DNA of 64,000 nt from Paenibacillus chitinolyticus NBRC 15660 (lineage in GTDB: Bacteria; Bacillota; Bacilli; Paenibacillales; NBRC-103111): positions 310,001 through 374,000 of the forward strand of contig NZ_BBJT01000004.1 of the NCBI RefSeq assembly GCF_000739915.1. Direction: 5' to 3'. The notes below the pieces were generated by a model. It did not search any database, was not told the origin of the DNA, and worked only from the letters and a program-made list of their open reading frames with translations. The position numbers and the translations under genes are program-made. This document shows, in pieces, positions 1 to 8,117 of this stretch. Positions within the stretch are counted from its first letter, which is position 1; each line of letters starts with the position of its first letter.

Positions 1-196
1 CGGCACCGGGCAGCTCTTCCAGAATAACTAGAGGCTTCTTGCCGTCCGCCGTCAGTTCGGCGAAAGCTCCGTCCCGTTTCAGCAGTTTAAGTCCGATCAC
101 GTCCTGGTAAAACGGAAGAGATCTGGAGAGGCTGCCGACTTTAATATGCACATAACCGATTTCAGTCCGGGGGTCGATAACAGGCGTCATTGTCAT
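1..196 (-). CDS. VOC-family dioxygenase, CatE-like (5' part only)
   Basis: This is the N-terminal part of a vicinal-oxygen-chelate protein that runs off the left edge. The 65 visible residues contain IGYVHIKVGSLSRSLPFYQD followed by VIGLKLLK and ELTADGKKPLVILEE. That is the first beta-alpha-beta-beta-beta module of the family and closely resembles Bacillus CatE/YfiE (catechol 2,3-dioxygenase-like). The first metal ligand would be the His of YVHIKV. I chose the ATG at 196 because GGGTGA lies 5 bases upstream; an ATG at 190 is also possible. The gene is transcribed away from thrS, and its upstream region carries two palindromes (see 258-299) that could be operators. The substrate cannot be told from this fragment. 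Confidence 0.75.
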   Translation of the reverse strand, partial: MTMTPVIDPRTEIGYVHIKVGSLSRSLPFYQDVIGLKLLKRDGAFAELTADGKKPLVILEELPGA

Positions 197-257
197 AAGA
201 GTCACCCTTTCAATCAAGATTATTTATGCAGCGTATTGATCAAGACAAAATATATTT

Positions 258-299
258 AATTACTTTTTGTAAGTAATTATAGTTTAATTACTCAGTAAT
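258..299. promoter_or_regulatory. Two palindromes upstream of the VOC gene, possible repressor operators
   Basis: Positions 258-278 hold AATTACTT-N5-AAGTAATT, a perfect 8-base inverted repeat. Positions 287-299 hold ATTACTCAGTAAT, a perfect 13-base palindrome. Both contain the half-site TTACT. In Bacillus the catDE dioxygenase operon is repressed by MarR/DUF24-type regulators that bind TTAC-type palindromes, so an operator role is a reasonable inference. No regulator gene is visible in the window. Confidence 0.5.
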
Positions 300-307
300 G
301 TCCAATG

Positions 308-352
308 ACAAAAAAACAGGGAGCGCCTCTATTGAGGTTCCCCCTGTTTTTG
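308..352 (-). terminator. Rho-independent terminator of thrS
   Basis: An imperfect 17-base stem (AAAACAGGG... pairing with ...CCCTGTTTT, loop AATA) is followed on the minus strand by a run of seven T. It lies about 75 bases downstream of the thrS stop. The plus strand also ends in T5, so it may work in both directions. Confidence 0.75.
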
Positions 353-427
353 CGGTTTTATAGACGCTATTTGCAGAAAATCGACGCTTCGGCCGTATGG
401 CTCCACAGCGCTATAGCAGCCGCCTGC

Positions 428-2362
428 TTATCTGGACTTGTTGGCGATATCCTCTTGAATGAGGCCGACCACATGCGCCAGGCTGTGAACGCCCAGGTCG
501 CCTTCGCCGCGTTTGCGGACGGACAAAGTGCCGGAGTTCATTTCGTTCTCCCCTACAACGAGCATGTACGGCGTCTTCTCCAGCTGCGCTTCGCGGATCT
601 TGTAGCCGAGCTTCTCGTTGCGGTTGTCCGCTTCCGCCCGGATTCCGGCCGCAAGCAGCTTCTCCGTCACGTCATTGGCATACGCCTCGTAAGACGGCGA
701 TACCGGAATGACTTTGGCCTGTACCGGCATCAGCCAGGTCGGCAGCGCTCCAGCGTAGTTTTCCAGAAGGAATGCCGTCATCCGTTCCATCGTGGAAATA
801 ATGCCGCGGTGGATAACGACCGGACGGTGCTTCTGGCCGTCTTCGCCGATGTATTCAAGCTCGAAACGCTCCGGCAGCAGGAAGTCCAGCTGAACGGTGG
901 AGAGCGTTTCTTCTTTCTTCAGCGCCGTGCGGATCTGAACGTCCAGCTTCGGACCGTAGAAAGCCGCTTCCCCTTCCGCTTCGTAGAACGGCAGGTTCAT
1001 CTCTTCCACAACCTCGCGGAGCATGCGCTGGGACATTTCCCACATCTCGTCGTTCGGGAAATATTTCTCCGTATCCTTCGGGTCCCGGTAGGACAGACGG
1101 AAACGGTAGTCCTTAATGCCGAAATCCTCGTACACATGACGGATCAGGTTGATAACGCGGGCGAACTCTTCCTTGATCTGATCGGGACGGCAGAAAATAT
1201 GGGCGTCGTTCAGCGTCATCGCGCGTACGCGGTGCAGGCCGGTCAAGGCGCCGGACATCTCGTAGCGGTGCATCATGCCCAGCTCCGCAATACGGACCGG
1301 CAGCTCGCGGTAGCTGCGCATGTCGCTCTTATACACCATCATATGATGCGGGCAGTTCATCGGACGGAGAACGAGTTCCTCGTTGTCCATGACCATTTTC
1401 GGGAACATGTCCTCGTGGTAGTGATCCCAGTGTCCGCTTGTTTTGTACAGCTCCACGTTAGCGAGTACCGGCGTATAGACGTGCTGATAGCCCAGGCGCT
1501 CTTCCAGATCGACAATGTAGCGCTCCATAACGCGGCGTACTTTGGCTCCGGCAGGAAGCCAGATCGGCAGCCCTTGGCCGACTTCTTTGGAGAACGTGAA
1601 CATTTTCAGCTCCCGGCCCAGCTTACGGTGGTCGCGTTTCTTCGCTTCTTCAAGCAGATGGAGATGCTCGTCCAATTCCGCTTTCTTAGGGAATGCCGTT
1701 CCGTAGATGCGCTGAAGCATCTTGTTCTTGGAATCCCCGCGCCAGTATGCGCCCGCAACGCTTAGCAGCTTGAAGGCCTTGATTTTGCCGGTGGAGGGCA
1801 GATGAGGTCCGCGGCAGAGGTCGAAAAACTCGCCCTGATCGTAAATGGTCAGCACGGAGTCTTCCGGCAGGTCGCGGATCAGCTCCAGCTTAAGCGGATC
1901 GCCGAGCTCCTCGAAAATCGCGATCGCTTCTTCACGGCTGACCACACGGCGGACGATCGGCAGGTTTTCCTGAACGATCTTGGCCATTTCTTTCTCGATC
2001 TTCGTCAGATCTTCCGGCGTCAATGGATTTTCGATATCGATATCGTAGTAGAACCCGTCTTCGATGACAGGACCGATGCCGAGCTTCACGGCACGTTCCC
2101 CGTACAGACGCTTGATCGCCTGGGCCATCAAGTGGGCGGTGCTGTGGCGCAGCACTTCGACTCCCTCTTCGGAATCCAGCGTTACGATTTTAAGCTCGGC
2201 ATCCTCTTCGATCGGAGCGTTCAAATCGACCTGGCGGCCGTTCACTACGCCGATCACCGCATTTTTTTTGAGGCCCGTGGAAATGGATTCCGCTACCTGC
2301 TCAACCGTTGTACCCGGGGCGTATTCTTTCACGGAACCGTCCGGAAAAGTTAATTTAATCAT
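428..2362 (-). CDS. thrS: Threonyl-tRNA synthetase
   Basis: ThrRS charges tRNA-Thr with threonine using ATP. The 644 residues match the usual bacterial length and domain order. They begin with a TGS domain ([18 protein letters not shown]), followed by the editing (SAD) domain with [15 protein letters not shown] near residue 73. Next is the class II catalytic core with the motif [14 protein letters not shown], whose Cys and two His bind the catalytic zinc, and motif 3 in [16 protein letters not shown]-terminal anticodon-binding domain ([17 protein letters not shown]) ends the protein. The ATG at 2362 follows AGGAGCTGACGAATC. The gene stands alone downstream of a T-box leader, so uncharged tRNA-Thr should control it. 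Confidence 0.97.
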   Translation of the reverse strand: MIKLTFPDGSVKEYAPGTTVEQVAESISTGLKKNAVIGVVNGRQVDLNAPIEEDAELKIVTLDSEEGVEVLRHSTAHLMAQAIKRLYGERAVKLGIGPVIEDGFYYDIDIENPLTPEDLTKIEKEMAKIVQENLPIVRRVVSREEAIAIFEELGDPLKLELIRDLPEDSVLTIYDQGEFFDLCRGPHLPSTGKIKAFKLLSVAGAYWRGDSKNKMLQRIYGTAFPKKAELDEHLHLLEEAKKRDHRKLGRELKMFTFSKEVGQGLPIWLPAGAKVRRVMERYIVDLEERLGYQHVYTPVLANVELYKTSGHWDHYHEDMFPKMVMDNEELVLRPMNCPHHMMVYKSDMRSYRELPVRIAELGMMHRYEMSGALTGLHRVRAMTLNDAHIFCRPDQIKEEFARVINLIRHVYEDFGIKDYRFRLSYRDPKDTEKYFPNDEMWEMSQRMLREVVEEMNLPFYEAEGEAAFYGPKLDVQIRTALKKEETLSTVQLDFLLPERFELEYIGEDGQKHRPVVIHRGIISTMERMTAFLLENYAGALPTWLMPVQAKVIPVSPSYEAYANDVTEKLLAAGIRAEADNRNEKLGYKIREAQLEKTPYMLVVGENEMNSGTLSVRKRGEGDLGVHSLAHVVGLIQEDIANKSR

Positions 2363-2700
2363 GATTCGTCAGCTCCTTAGCTCTATAAATTTCAAAAAAA
2401 AGAGCGCAAAAAAGCACACACATCCCGAAAGGGACGAGTGCGCTCGACTCGTGGTTCCACCCTCATTCGATTCACCGCCTGGATTTATGCGGACGAATCC
2501 TCATTCAGCATCCGGTAACGGGAATGAATCGGCTAAGCTTACTTCCGGACCGGACGTCTTGCGTCCGCTCTTGTTCGGTTTCCGCTTTGCGGCTCTCGAA
2601 GGGGTGAACATACCGTACATCTGCAGGGGATTTCAGCCGGGGCCCCATTCTCTGGCAGCAGTGTGACAAGCGGTTCGTGTCTTCGGTCAAAGCCTTTGAT
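2363..2700 (-). promoter_or_regulatory. T-box leader of thrS
   Basis: On the minus strand the leader contains the T-box core AGGGTGGAACCACG (2450-2463). A strong terminator hairpin follows (stem arms 2414-2426 and 2431-2443, loop TTTC) with T6 at 2408-2413, then the thrS ribosome site. The length of about 340 bases from the promoter fits stem I plus the antiterminator/terminator. I could not place the specifier codon with confidence. By family knowledge, uncharged tRNA-Thr pairing stabilises the antiterminator. Confidence 0.88.
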
Positions 2701-2706
2701 TCCCTC

Positions 2707-2735
2707 ATTATAAGCCTGCCGCGGAATCAGGTCAA
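2707..2735 (-). promoter_or_regulatory. SigA promoter of thrS
   Basis: On the minus strand TTGACC (2735-2730) and TATAAT (2712-2707) are 17 bases apart, close to consensus. The -35 overlaps the stop codon region of ytxC, so thrS has its own promoter and does not depend on read-through. Confidence 0.8.
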
Positions 2736-3701
2736 GGGGGACGGGGACCCGCTGTCCGAGTTCCCCGCCAGCTTCGTCCGGCATATGCCGCAGTAGGAGC
2801 AGATGGTCGCGCGGGACTCGAAAATCTGCATAATCGTGCGGATAACGGGCAGATCCGGTTCCCGCGTGTGAATATAAATCGTCGCCGGCGATACCGAAAT
2901 CAGCGTCGAGACGATCATATCTTCGAAGCTGATATCCTTCTCGATCATTTCCAGCGTAAAGGACGCTTCCATCTTACTGGTGTCGATCGGCTGCATATGT
3001 TCATCCAGAATTGTAAATTCGGCGCCTTCCTTATGTACCAAATGAGCTGCTGCCGTCTTCGTTTCCTGGATATAGACGAAATACTGGAGCAGAGAAATAA
3101 ATTCCTGATACTGCTGGTCCATTACATATTCGTCGATGGCGTACTCGACGACCTCTTTCAGCTCGTCCATGTATTCCTGCAGCCGGAACGTAATGAAACC
3201 CGGCAAGTTTACGGACTGCCCTTCCTGCAGCAGAGCTTTCAAAGGCTCGCTGATTTTGCCCGCCCGGAGCTTCATGCCGTCGATCGGCCCCCAGTCCAGG
3301 TAATCGTCCAAGCCGTATTCGCCCGCGGCGCTTCTCCCGTCTTCCTCACCGTTCAGGAATTGGCGGCAGTAACGGCCGATTTTAGCCGCTTCTTCAAGAT
3401 CTTTATAATGAAAGGTATTCACCAGCAGCTTCCGGATCAGCCTCTCTTCTTCACCCTCCACGATTTGCTCGGCGGCTGCGGCTGCGGCTGCTTCGATAAC
3501 GGGCTCGGACTTCGGCTGATGCTTTTTGCCGCCTATTGTTCCCTCTATCCGCAGCATCGTGTACTGTTCCAACGTGTCACGGACGACCCGGAGCGGGTTA
3601 CCTTCCTGATTCAGAAGCGCTAGGCGGCTTTCTATCCGGCTTTGCAGCGCAGAAATATCAAACACGGCGGAATTGTTGAATACAAACTGTACGATAGACA
3701 T
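2727..3701 (-). CDS. ytxC: YtxC-like sporulation-associated protein
   Basis: This 324-residue protein resembles the YtxC family (PF08812), which in Bacillus also lies directly upstream of thrS. That synteny is the main support. The sequence is soluble, acidic and helix-rich, with an Ala run (EAAAAAAAEQ) near residue 70 that looks like a flexible linker. The C-terminus carries a Cys pair (CSYCGIC) that could bind metal. The ATG at 3701 follows AGGAAGGAGTGAGCCC, an excellent ribosome site, so upstream in-frame starts are unlikely. The family is called a putative sporulation protein but its biochemical role is unknown. Confidence 0.8.
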   Translation of the reverse strand: MSIVQFVFNNSAVFDISALQSRIESRLALLNQEGNPLRVVRDTLEQYTMLRIEGTIGGKKHQPKSEPVIEAAAAAAAEQIVEGEEERLIRKLLVNTFHYKDLEEAAKIGRYCRQFLNGEEDGRSAAGEYGLDDYLDWGPIDGMKLRAGKISEPLKALLQEGQSVNLPGFITFRLQEYMDELKEVVEYAIDEYVMDQQYQEFISLLQYFVYIQETKTAAAHLVHKEGAEFTILDEHMQPIDTSKMEASFTLEMIEKDISFEDMIVSTLISVSPATIYIHTREPDLPVIRTIMQIFESRATICSYCGICRTKLAGNSDSGSPSPLT

Positions 3702-3820
3702 GGGCTCACTCCTTCCTGACGCTGAATTCCTTCTAAAAGTATATGGTCGGCCGGAGGCGGATATACAACCAACTCTTGACATGTCCAAAGGCCGTTCAAT
3801 TCGGGAAAATAAGGCCGATC

Positions 3821-3875
3821 TTAAACATTCCTTAAGAAATTCAGCGCGGTTTTGTTAAGAACAACCTCCTATAAT
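3821..3875 (+). promoter_or_regulatory. Tandem TTAA repeats and -10 element upstream of the two-component genes
   Basis: TTAAAC (3821), TTAAGA (3832) and TTAAGA (3855) are spaced 11 and 23 bases apart, which is one and about two helical turns. They are followed by TATAAT at 3870-3875. Tandem hexamers at 11-base spacing are the usual binding pattern of OmpR/PhoP-family regulators, and no good -35 sits at the right place. I infer an activator-dependent, perhaps autoregulated promoter. The rest of 3702-4048 shows no gene. Confidence 0.4.
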
Positions 3876-4048
3876 AATCTCTATGGAAGCTTGTTGATGG
3901 AGGTGCCGCTCCCCGAATAACGGAATTGCCAATCCCTTCTTCCTGTGCTAACGTCGCAATAGCTTGTTTTATACGAATGGAATCAAGGGAAAGCAGGGTC
4001 CGGTACACGGCGGCATCCGTTTTCCGGCACATAAAGGAGCGCATAGTC

Positions 4049-4750
4049 ATGGGAAAAGAAACGATTCTGGTCGTAGACAATGAAAAAGAAATCGTGGAAC
4101 TCATCCGTATTTATTTAACCAACGAGGGGTATGAAACGGTTTCGGCCGGGGACGGTCTGGAAGCCTTGGATGTGCTGAAAAGCCGGGAGGTCGATCTGAT
4201 TATCCTCGACATTATGATGCCCCGTATGGATGGCGTCCAGGCGTGCCTGGAAATCCGGAAGGAGAAAAACATGCCCATCCTGATGCTCTCCGCAAAAAGC
4301 GAGGATATGGACAAAATTCTCGGATTAACCGCCGGGGCGGACGATTATTTAACGAAACCGTTTAATCCGCTCGAGCTGATGGCACGGGTGAAATCCCAAC
4401 TGCGCCGGTATAAAAGATTAAACGCCCCCATGCCATCCGAAACGCTTTCAAACCGTATCGAATTGGACGATCTGATTATTGATACGGCTACGCACGAAGT
4501 TCATGTGGAGGGGCGGCCGGTCAAACTGACTCCCCGGGAATTTTCAATCCTGGAGCTGCTGGGGCGCAACCGGGGAATCGTGTTCAGTACGGAGCGCATT
4601 TATGAGACGGTCTGGAACACCCCGTACTTCGAATCGGACAACACCGTCATGGTGCACATCCGCAAAATCCGGGAAAAAGTGGAGAGCAACCCAAGGCAGC
4701 CGAAATACATCAAAACCGTTTGGGGGGTAGGCTACAAAATTGAAACCTAA
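4049..4750 (+). CDS. OmpR-family response regulator, VanR-like
   Basis: This 233-residue regulator has a receiver domain and a winged-helix DNA-binding domain. Visible active-site residues are the acidic pair in VVDNEKE (D10 and E12), the phospho-acceptor D54 in LIILDIMMP, and K103 in DYLTKPF. The C-terminal part (LTPREFSILELLGRNRG ... MVHIRKIREK ... KTVWGVGYKIE) is a typical trans_reg_C domain. The receiver is most like VanR. The ATG at 4049 follows AAAGGAGC. The stop overlaps the TTG start of the sensor kinase by 11 bases, so the two are translationally coupled. The signal and targets are unknown; nothing next door looks like a vancomycin-resistance gene. Confidence 0.9.
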   Translation: MGKETILVVDNEKEIVELIRIYLTNEGYETVSAGDGLEALDVLKSREVDLIILDIMMPRMDGVQACLEIRKEKNMPILMLSAKSEDMDKILGLTAGADDYLTKPFNPLELMARVKSQLRRYKRLNAPMPSETLSNRIELDDLIIDTATHEVHVEGRPVKLTPREFSILELLGRNRGIVFSTERIYETVWNTPYFESDNTVMVHIRKIREKVESNPRQPKYIKTVWGVGYKIET

Positions 4751-6581
4751 TCGAAGCCGGAAGTTCGGGAAGATTTGGGGACTGCTGGTGCGCGGCATCG
4801 TTCGTCCCGTTATTTTGTGCAAGCAAAATGTGATGCGCAGCCTGCGAATGCAGCTTATCCTGGCGTTCGCTTTATGTATTGGGGTCGCGATCGCGGCCGG
4901 GGGCCTAGTGTCCGAGCTTACTAAATCTTGGCGGACGGCAAGCAGCATCTCTTATATTCAGGACAAAGAGATTACGGCAAACCAGGTTCGCCGTCTTGTG
5001 GAACGCCTCGAACAGATTCAAAAGTACGGCGGCGATACCGACAGGTACCCTGCCGCTAAAGAGGAGTCGGCCTTGAAGCACTTGCCAAGCACCGATCAGG
5101 AGCTCCAAAGCCAGAAGGAGACCGAAGATACCGGTACCGGTATAGGCTCCGGACCGGATCGGCAGGCGGACTCCGGAAGCTCTGCCTCTTCCACCGCACC
5201 GAAATCGGCTGCCCCGTCTCCAATGCCGGAATCCGCCGTCCCGGATGGGACGGGCACGAACGGCAAAGCGGCTCCGGAGCCCGCCGGTCCAGGCGCAGCG
5301 GAAGCGGACAGCAAAAAAACGCCGACACCGGGCAAGGCCGCCGAGCAGCCGGCGCCCTCCTTTTTTCCGGTAAATCCGGCGGATATTCAGTCTCTTCTGG
5401 ACGATGAAGCCGACAGGCCCGGAAGAAAATCGCTCTATATTATCGATGCAGCCGGCAAGGTACTGTACCGAACAAAAGGAAGTGGAGAAAGCCGGTTCGA
5501 TATCCCGCAGCTGGTCGGCAGCGCCATGGATTCAGAAGGCACATTCCGGGAGAGTCACGAAAACCGCGAGTTCACGTTCATGTACCCGATTCTTTTAAAC
5601 GGCACTCAATCATTTCTCGTAGCCAAGGCGGTTCCCGAAGCTCAGATCTCTTATTACGAGCAGGATACCTCTCTTCCCCTGATCGCCGGGATCGCTACCT
5701 TCCTGGGACTCTTCTATTGGATTACCCGGCGGAAAATGCAGCTTATCGAAGAAATGGCGCAGGGACTTGTCCAAATGTCCCAAGGTAATCTCGCTCATCG
5801 GGTTCCCGAAAGAAGTCATGACGAGCTCGGTGTGCTCGCCGGACATATGAACTCCATGGCTTTCGATCTTCAGCATTCTCTGGAAGAAGAGCGCAAATCT
5901 CAGCGGCTGAAAAACGAATTGATCACCAATGTTTCCCACGATCTCCGCACGCCCCTTACGCTCATCATCGGTTACCTTCGGCTTTTGAAGGACAAGGATT
6001 ACAAAGACGAGGAGCAGGCGGCGAATTATATGCAAATCGCTTACGGGCGCGCGGAAAAACTTAAGATTCTCATTGACGAGCTGTTCGAATTCAGCCGGAT
6101 GACGAACGAGGGCGTGCCGCTCGCCAAACAATCGGTCTGCGTAAACGACCTGATCTACCAGCTTTCGGAGGAATATATCACGATCGCGGAACAGAACGGC
6201 CTCACCCTCCGCCTCGTTCTCCCGCCTATGCGGCTGTTCGTCTCCATGGACCCGGATCAGATGATCCGCGTCTTCGAAAATCTGCTCACGAATGCGGTCA
6301 AATACAGCCCCAAACCGAGCACCATCGAGGTGATCGTTCAGGAGGAAGGACGCGACGTTAAAGTGACGGTGATCAACGAAGGTGATCTATCGGAAACGGA
6401 GGAGCTCGATCGCCTGTTTGACCGGTTTTACCGGATGGATGCCGCACGTTCCTCCGATACAGGCGGCTCCGGGTTAGGCCTCGCCATTGCCCGCAGCATC
6501 GTCGAAGCTCATGACGGCCGCATTTGGGCGGAGAACCGCGGCAAATCGATTATGTTCCATGTGAAACTTCGCCGGTATTAA
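4740..6581 (+). CDS. Sensor histidine kinase with Pro/Ser/Thr/Ala-rich extracellular insert
   Basis: The partner kinase of the upstream regulator has 613 residues. A first membrane helix lies at about 39-58. A large extracytoplasmic loop follows, with a low-complexity Ser/Pro/Ala/Gly/Thr stretch at about 124-206 and then a folded part (YIIDAAGKVLYRT, about 233-300). A second helix lies at about 311-328, then HAMP (329-382). The H-box is NVSHDLRTPLTLIIGY with phospho-acceptor H400, and the HATPase has N box FENLLTNAVKYSP and G boxes (GGSGLGLAI). The start is a TTG at 4740 inside the regulator gene; an ATG at 4833 has no clear ribosome site. The low-complexity insert may span the cell wall, which is an inference. 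A bidirectional terminator follows. Confidence 0.9.
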   Translation: MKPNRSRKFGKIWGLLVRGIVRPVILCKQNVMRSLRMQLILAFALCIGVAIAAGGLVSELTKSWRTASSISYIQDKEITANQVRRLVERLEQIQKYGGDTDRYPAAKEESALKHLPSTDQELQSQKETEDTGTGIGSGPDRQADSGSSASSTAPKSAAPSPMPESAVPDGTGTNGKAAPEPAGPGAAEADSKKTPTPGKAAEQPAPSFFPVNPADIQSLLDDEADRPGRKSLYIIDAAGKVLYRTKGSGESRFDIPQLVGSAMDSEGTFRESHENREFTFMYPILLNGTQSFLVAKAVPEAQISYYEQDTSLPLIAGIATFLGLFYWITRRKMQLIEEMAQGLVQMSQGNLAHRVPERSHDELGVLAGHMNSMAFDLQHSLEEERKSQRLKNELITNVSHDLRTPLTLIIGYLRLLKDKDYKDEEQAANYMQIAYGRAEKLKILIDELFEFSRMTNEGVPLAKQSVCVNDLIYQLSEEYITIAEQNGLTLRLVLPPMRLFVSMDPDQMIRVFENLLTNAVKYSPKPSTIEVIVQEEGRDVKVTVINEGDLSETEELDRLFDRFYRMDAARSSDTGGSGLGLAIARSIVEAHDGRIWAENRGKSIMFHVKLRRY

Positions 6582-6633
6582 TTACCGCCTGTTTCTGAAA
6601 GATCGACTTCATGGCCAGGCTCCACGGAAACAA

Positions 6634-6677
6634 AAAGAAACCCGGAAGACCGTTGTAGACGGCTTCCGGGTTTCTTT
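6634..6677. terminator. Bidirectional terminator between the sensor kinase and mqnC
   Basis: A perfect 15-base stem (AAAGAAACCCGGAAG pairing with CTTCCGGGTTTCTTT) has a 14-base loop. T-rich sequence follows on the plus strand and AAAA precedes it, so it serves both convergent genes. Confidence 0.85.
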
Positions 6678-6714
6678 GCTTTTTTTGAGAAAGGGAAATC
6701 TATGTTAGATACGA

Positions 6715-7848
6715 TTAGTTCTGCATAATGAAGTCTTTTTCAACGACAGAGTTCTCGTCGTACACGCGGAGAATCTCATACTTCGTATTGCGCTGGGCAG
6801 GAATTTTGCCTGCGGTGCGGATCATTTCCAGCGTGGAGGAAATGTTCACTTTATGGGTGGTCCCCGCAGCCGAAACGACATTCTCTTCGATCATGGTGCT
6901 TCCGAAGTCATTGCAGCCGTAATGCAGCGATTGGCGGCCGATTTCGGGGCCCATCGTTACCCAGGAAGACTGGAAGTTCGGAATATTGTCGAGCATAATG
7001 CGGGAAATGGCCAGCATTTTCAGGTACTCTTCCGGCTTCGTTTTCTCTACGCGCAGATTCGTGTTGTCCGGCTGTACCGGCCACAGGATGAAGGCCAGGA
7101 AGCCCAGCGAATCGTAGCCGTTCTGGATGCACTTATCCTGCGCTTCTCTCACGCGAAGCAGGTGCATGGCGCGCTCTTCCATCGTCTCGCCGAAACCGTA
7201 AACCATCGTCGCGGATGTATTCATGCCCAGACGGTGAGCCGTTTCCATGGCATCCATCCAGTCGCGCCAGGAGCCTTTTTTCTTGGAAATTTTCATACGG
7301 ATGCGGTCGTCCAAAATTTCCGCGCCTCCGCCGGGCAGAGAGTCCAGTCCGGCGTCCCGCAGTTGACGGATCACTTCTTCCAGCGATAGGCCGTTCGACA
7401 CATCTTTCATCTTCCAAATTTCCGCCGGAGAGAAAGAATGCATCGTAATATCGAAGCGCTGCTTGATCTCGCGCAGCAGATCCGTATAGTAGCTGAACGG
7501 CAAATCCGGATTCGTGCCGCCCTGCATCAGAATCTCGGTTCCGCCTACATCTAGCGTCTCCTGGATTTTACGGAAAATATCTTCATTGGTAAGTACGTAT
7601 CCTTCCGTAGAACCGGGAGCTCTATAGAATGCACAAAATCTGCAATAAACGTCACAAACGTTCGTGTAGTTGATGTTGCGGCCTACTACAAACGTAGTGA
7701 TCGGTTCAGGATGGTGCCTCAGCATAATTTGGTTAGCGACATGACCCATTTTCTCGATCTGGTCGGATTCGAGCAGTGTGACACACTCCTCCAGATCAAT
7801 TCGTCCGCCTGCAAGGGATTTATCCAGAATGCGGTCGATCGGATTCAT
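6715..7848 (-). CDS. mqnC: Cyclic dehypoxanthinyl futalosine synthase
   Basis: MqnC is a radical SAM enzyme of the futalosine route to menaquinone. It cyclises dehypoxanthine futalosine to the spiro compound cyclic DHFL. The 377 residues hold the radical SAM motif in NVCDVYCRFCAF (C65, C69, C72, binding the 4Fe-4S cluster). They also hold GGTEILMQGGTNPDLPFSYY and the C-terminal signature SWVTMGPEIGRQSLHYGCND, matching MqnC rather than MqnE. The ATG at 7848 follows AAAGGAGTGAATGCC, so the 19 in-frame residues upstream are not translated. The gene stands alone; no other mqn genes are in the window. The presence of MqnC implies the futalosine route rather than the classical menFDHBEC route used by Bacillus subtilis. 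Confidence 0.93.
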   Translation of the reverse strand: MNPIDRILDKSLAGGRIDLEECVTLLESDQIEKMGHVANQIMLRHHPEPITTFVVGRNINYTNVCDVYCRFCAFYRAPGSTEGYVLTNEDIFRKIQETLDVGGTEILMQGGTNPDLPFSYYTDLLREIKQRFDITMHSFSPAEIWKMKDVSNGLSLEEVIRQLRDAGLDSLPGGGAEILDDRIRMKISKKKGSWRDWMDAMETAHRLGMNTSATMVYGFGETMEERAMHLLRVREAQDKCIQNGYDSLGFLAFILWPVQPDNTNLRVEKTKPEEYLKMLAISRIMLDNIPNFQSSWVTMGPEIGRQSLHYGCNDFGSTMIEENVVSAAGTTHKVNISSTLEMIRTAGKIPAQRNTKYEILRVYDENSVVEKDFIMQN

Positions 7849-8036
7849 GGCATTCACTCCTTTCTGACTTCCGCACACGAATTTAGGTATGAATTCGCGG
7901 CTCACGATATACTATGTGAAAAAAGTTACATGTATAAAAAAACATTATCACCATTGTAACATAACGCCCCAAATCCGGCTACGGGAAAAATAGGCCTTTC
8001 GGCTATCTTTCGTACTTGATTTCGGTAAAAAAGAAA

Positions 8037-8094
8037 AAGCAAGCGAAGCGGCACCCGTTTCATCCGAACGGAATATACCCACTTGCGCTTGCTT
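8037..8094 (-). terminator. Terminator of the metA-metI-metC operon
   Basis: On the minus strand AAGCAAGCG and CGCTTGCTT form the base of a long imperfect hairpin. TTTCTTTTTT follows immediately, 24 bases after the metC stop. Confidence 0.75.
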
Positions 8095-8117
8095 CTTTCG
8101 AGCCCTCAGACAGCCGC

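Noticed and set aside
305-1765. Long plus-strand frame of 486 codons opposite thrS
   Set aside because: Lies entirely antisense to the well-conserved thrS catalytic region, has no ribosome site and a composition typical of a shadow frame.
4049-6581. Vancomycin-resistance regulatory pair
   Set aside because: The regulator resembles VanR, but no vanH, vanA, vanX or other resistance genes adjoin it; general similarity within the family is enough to explain the match.
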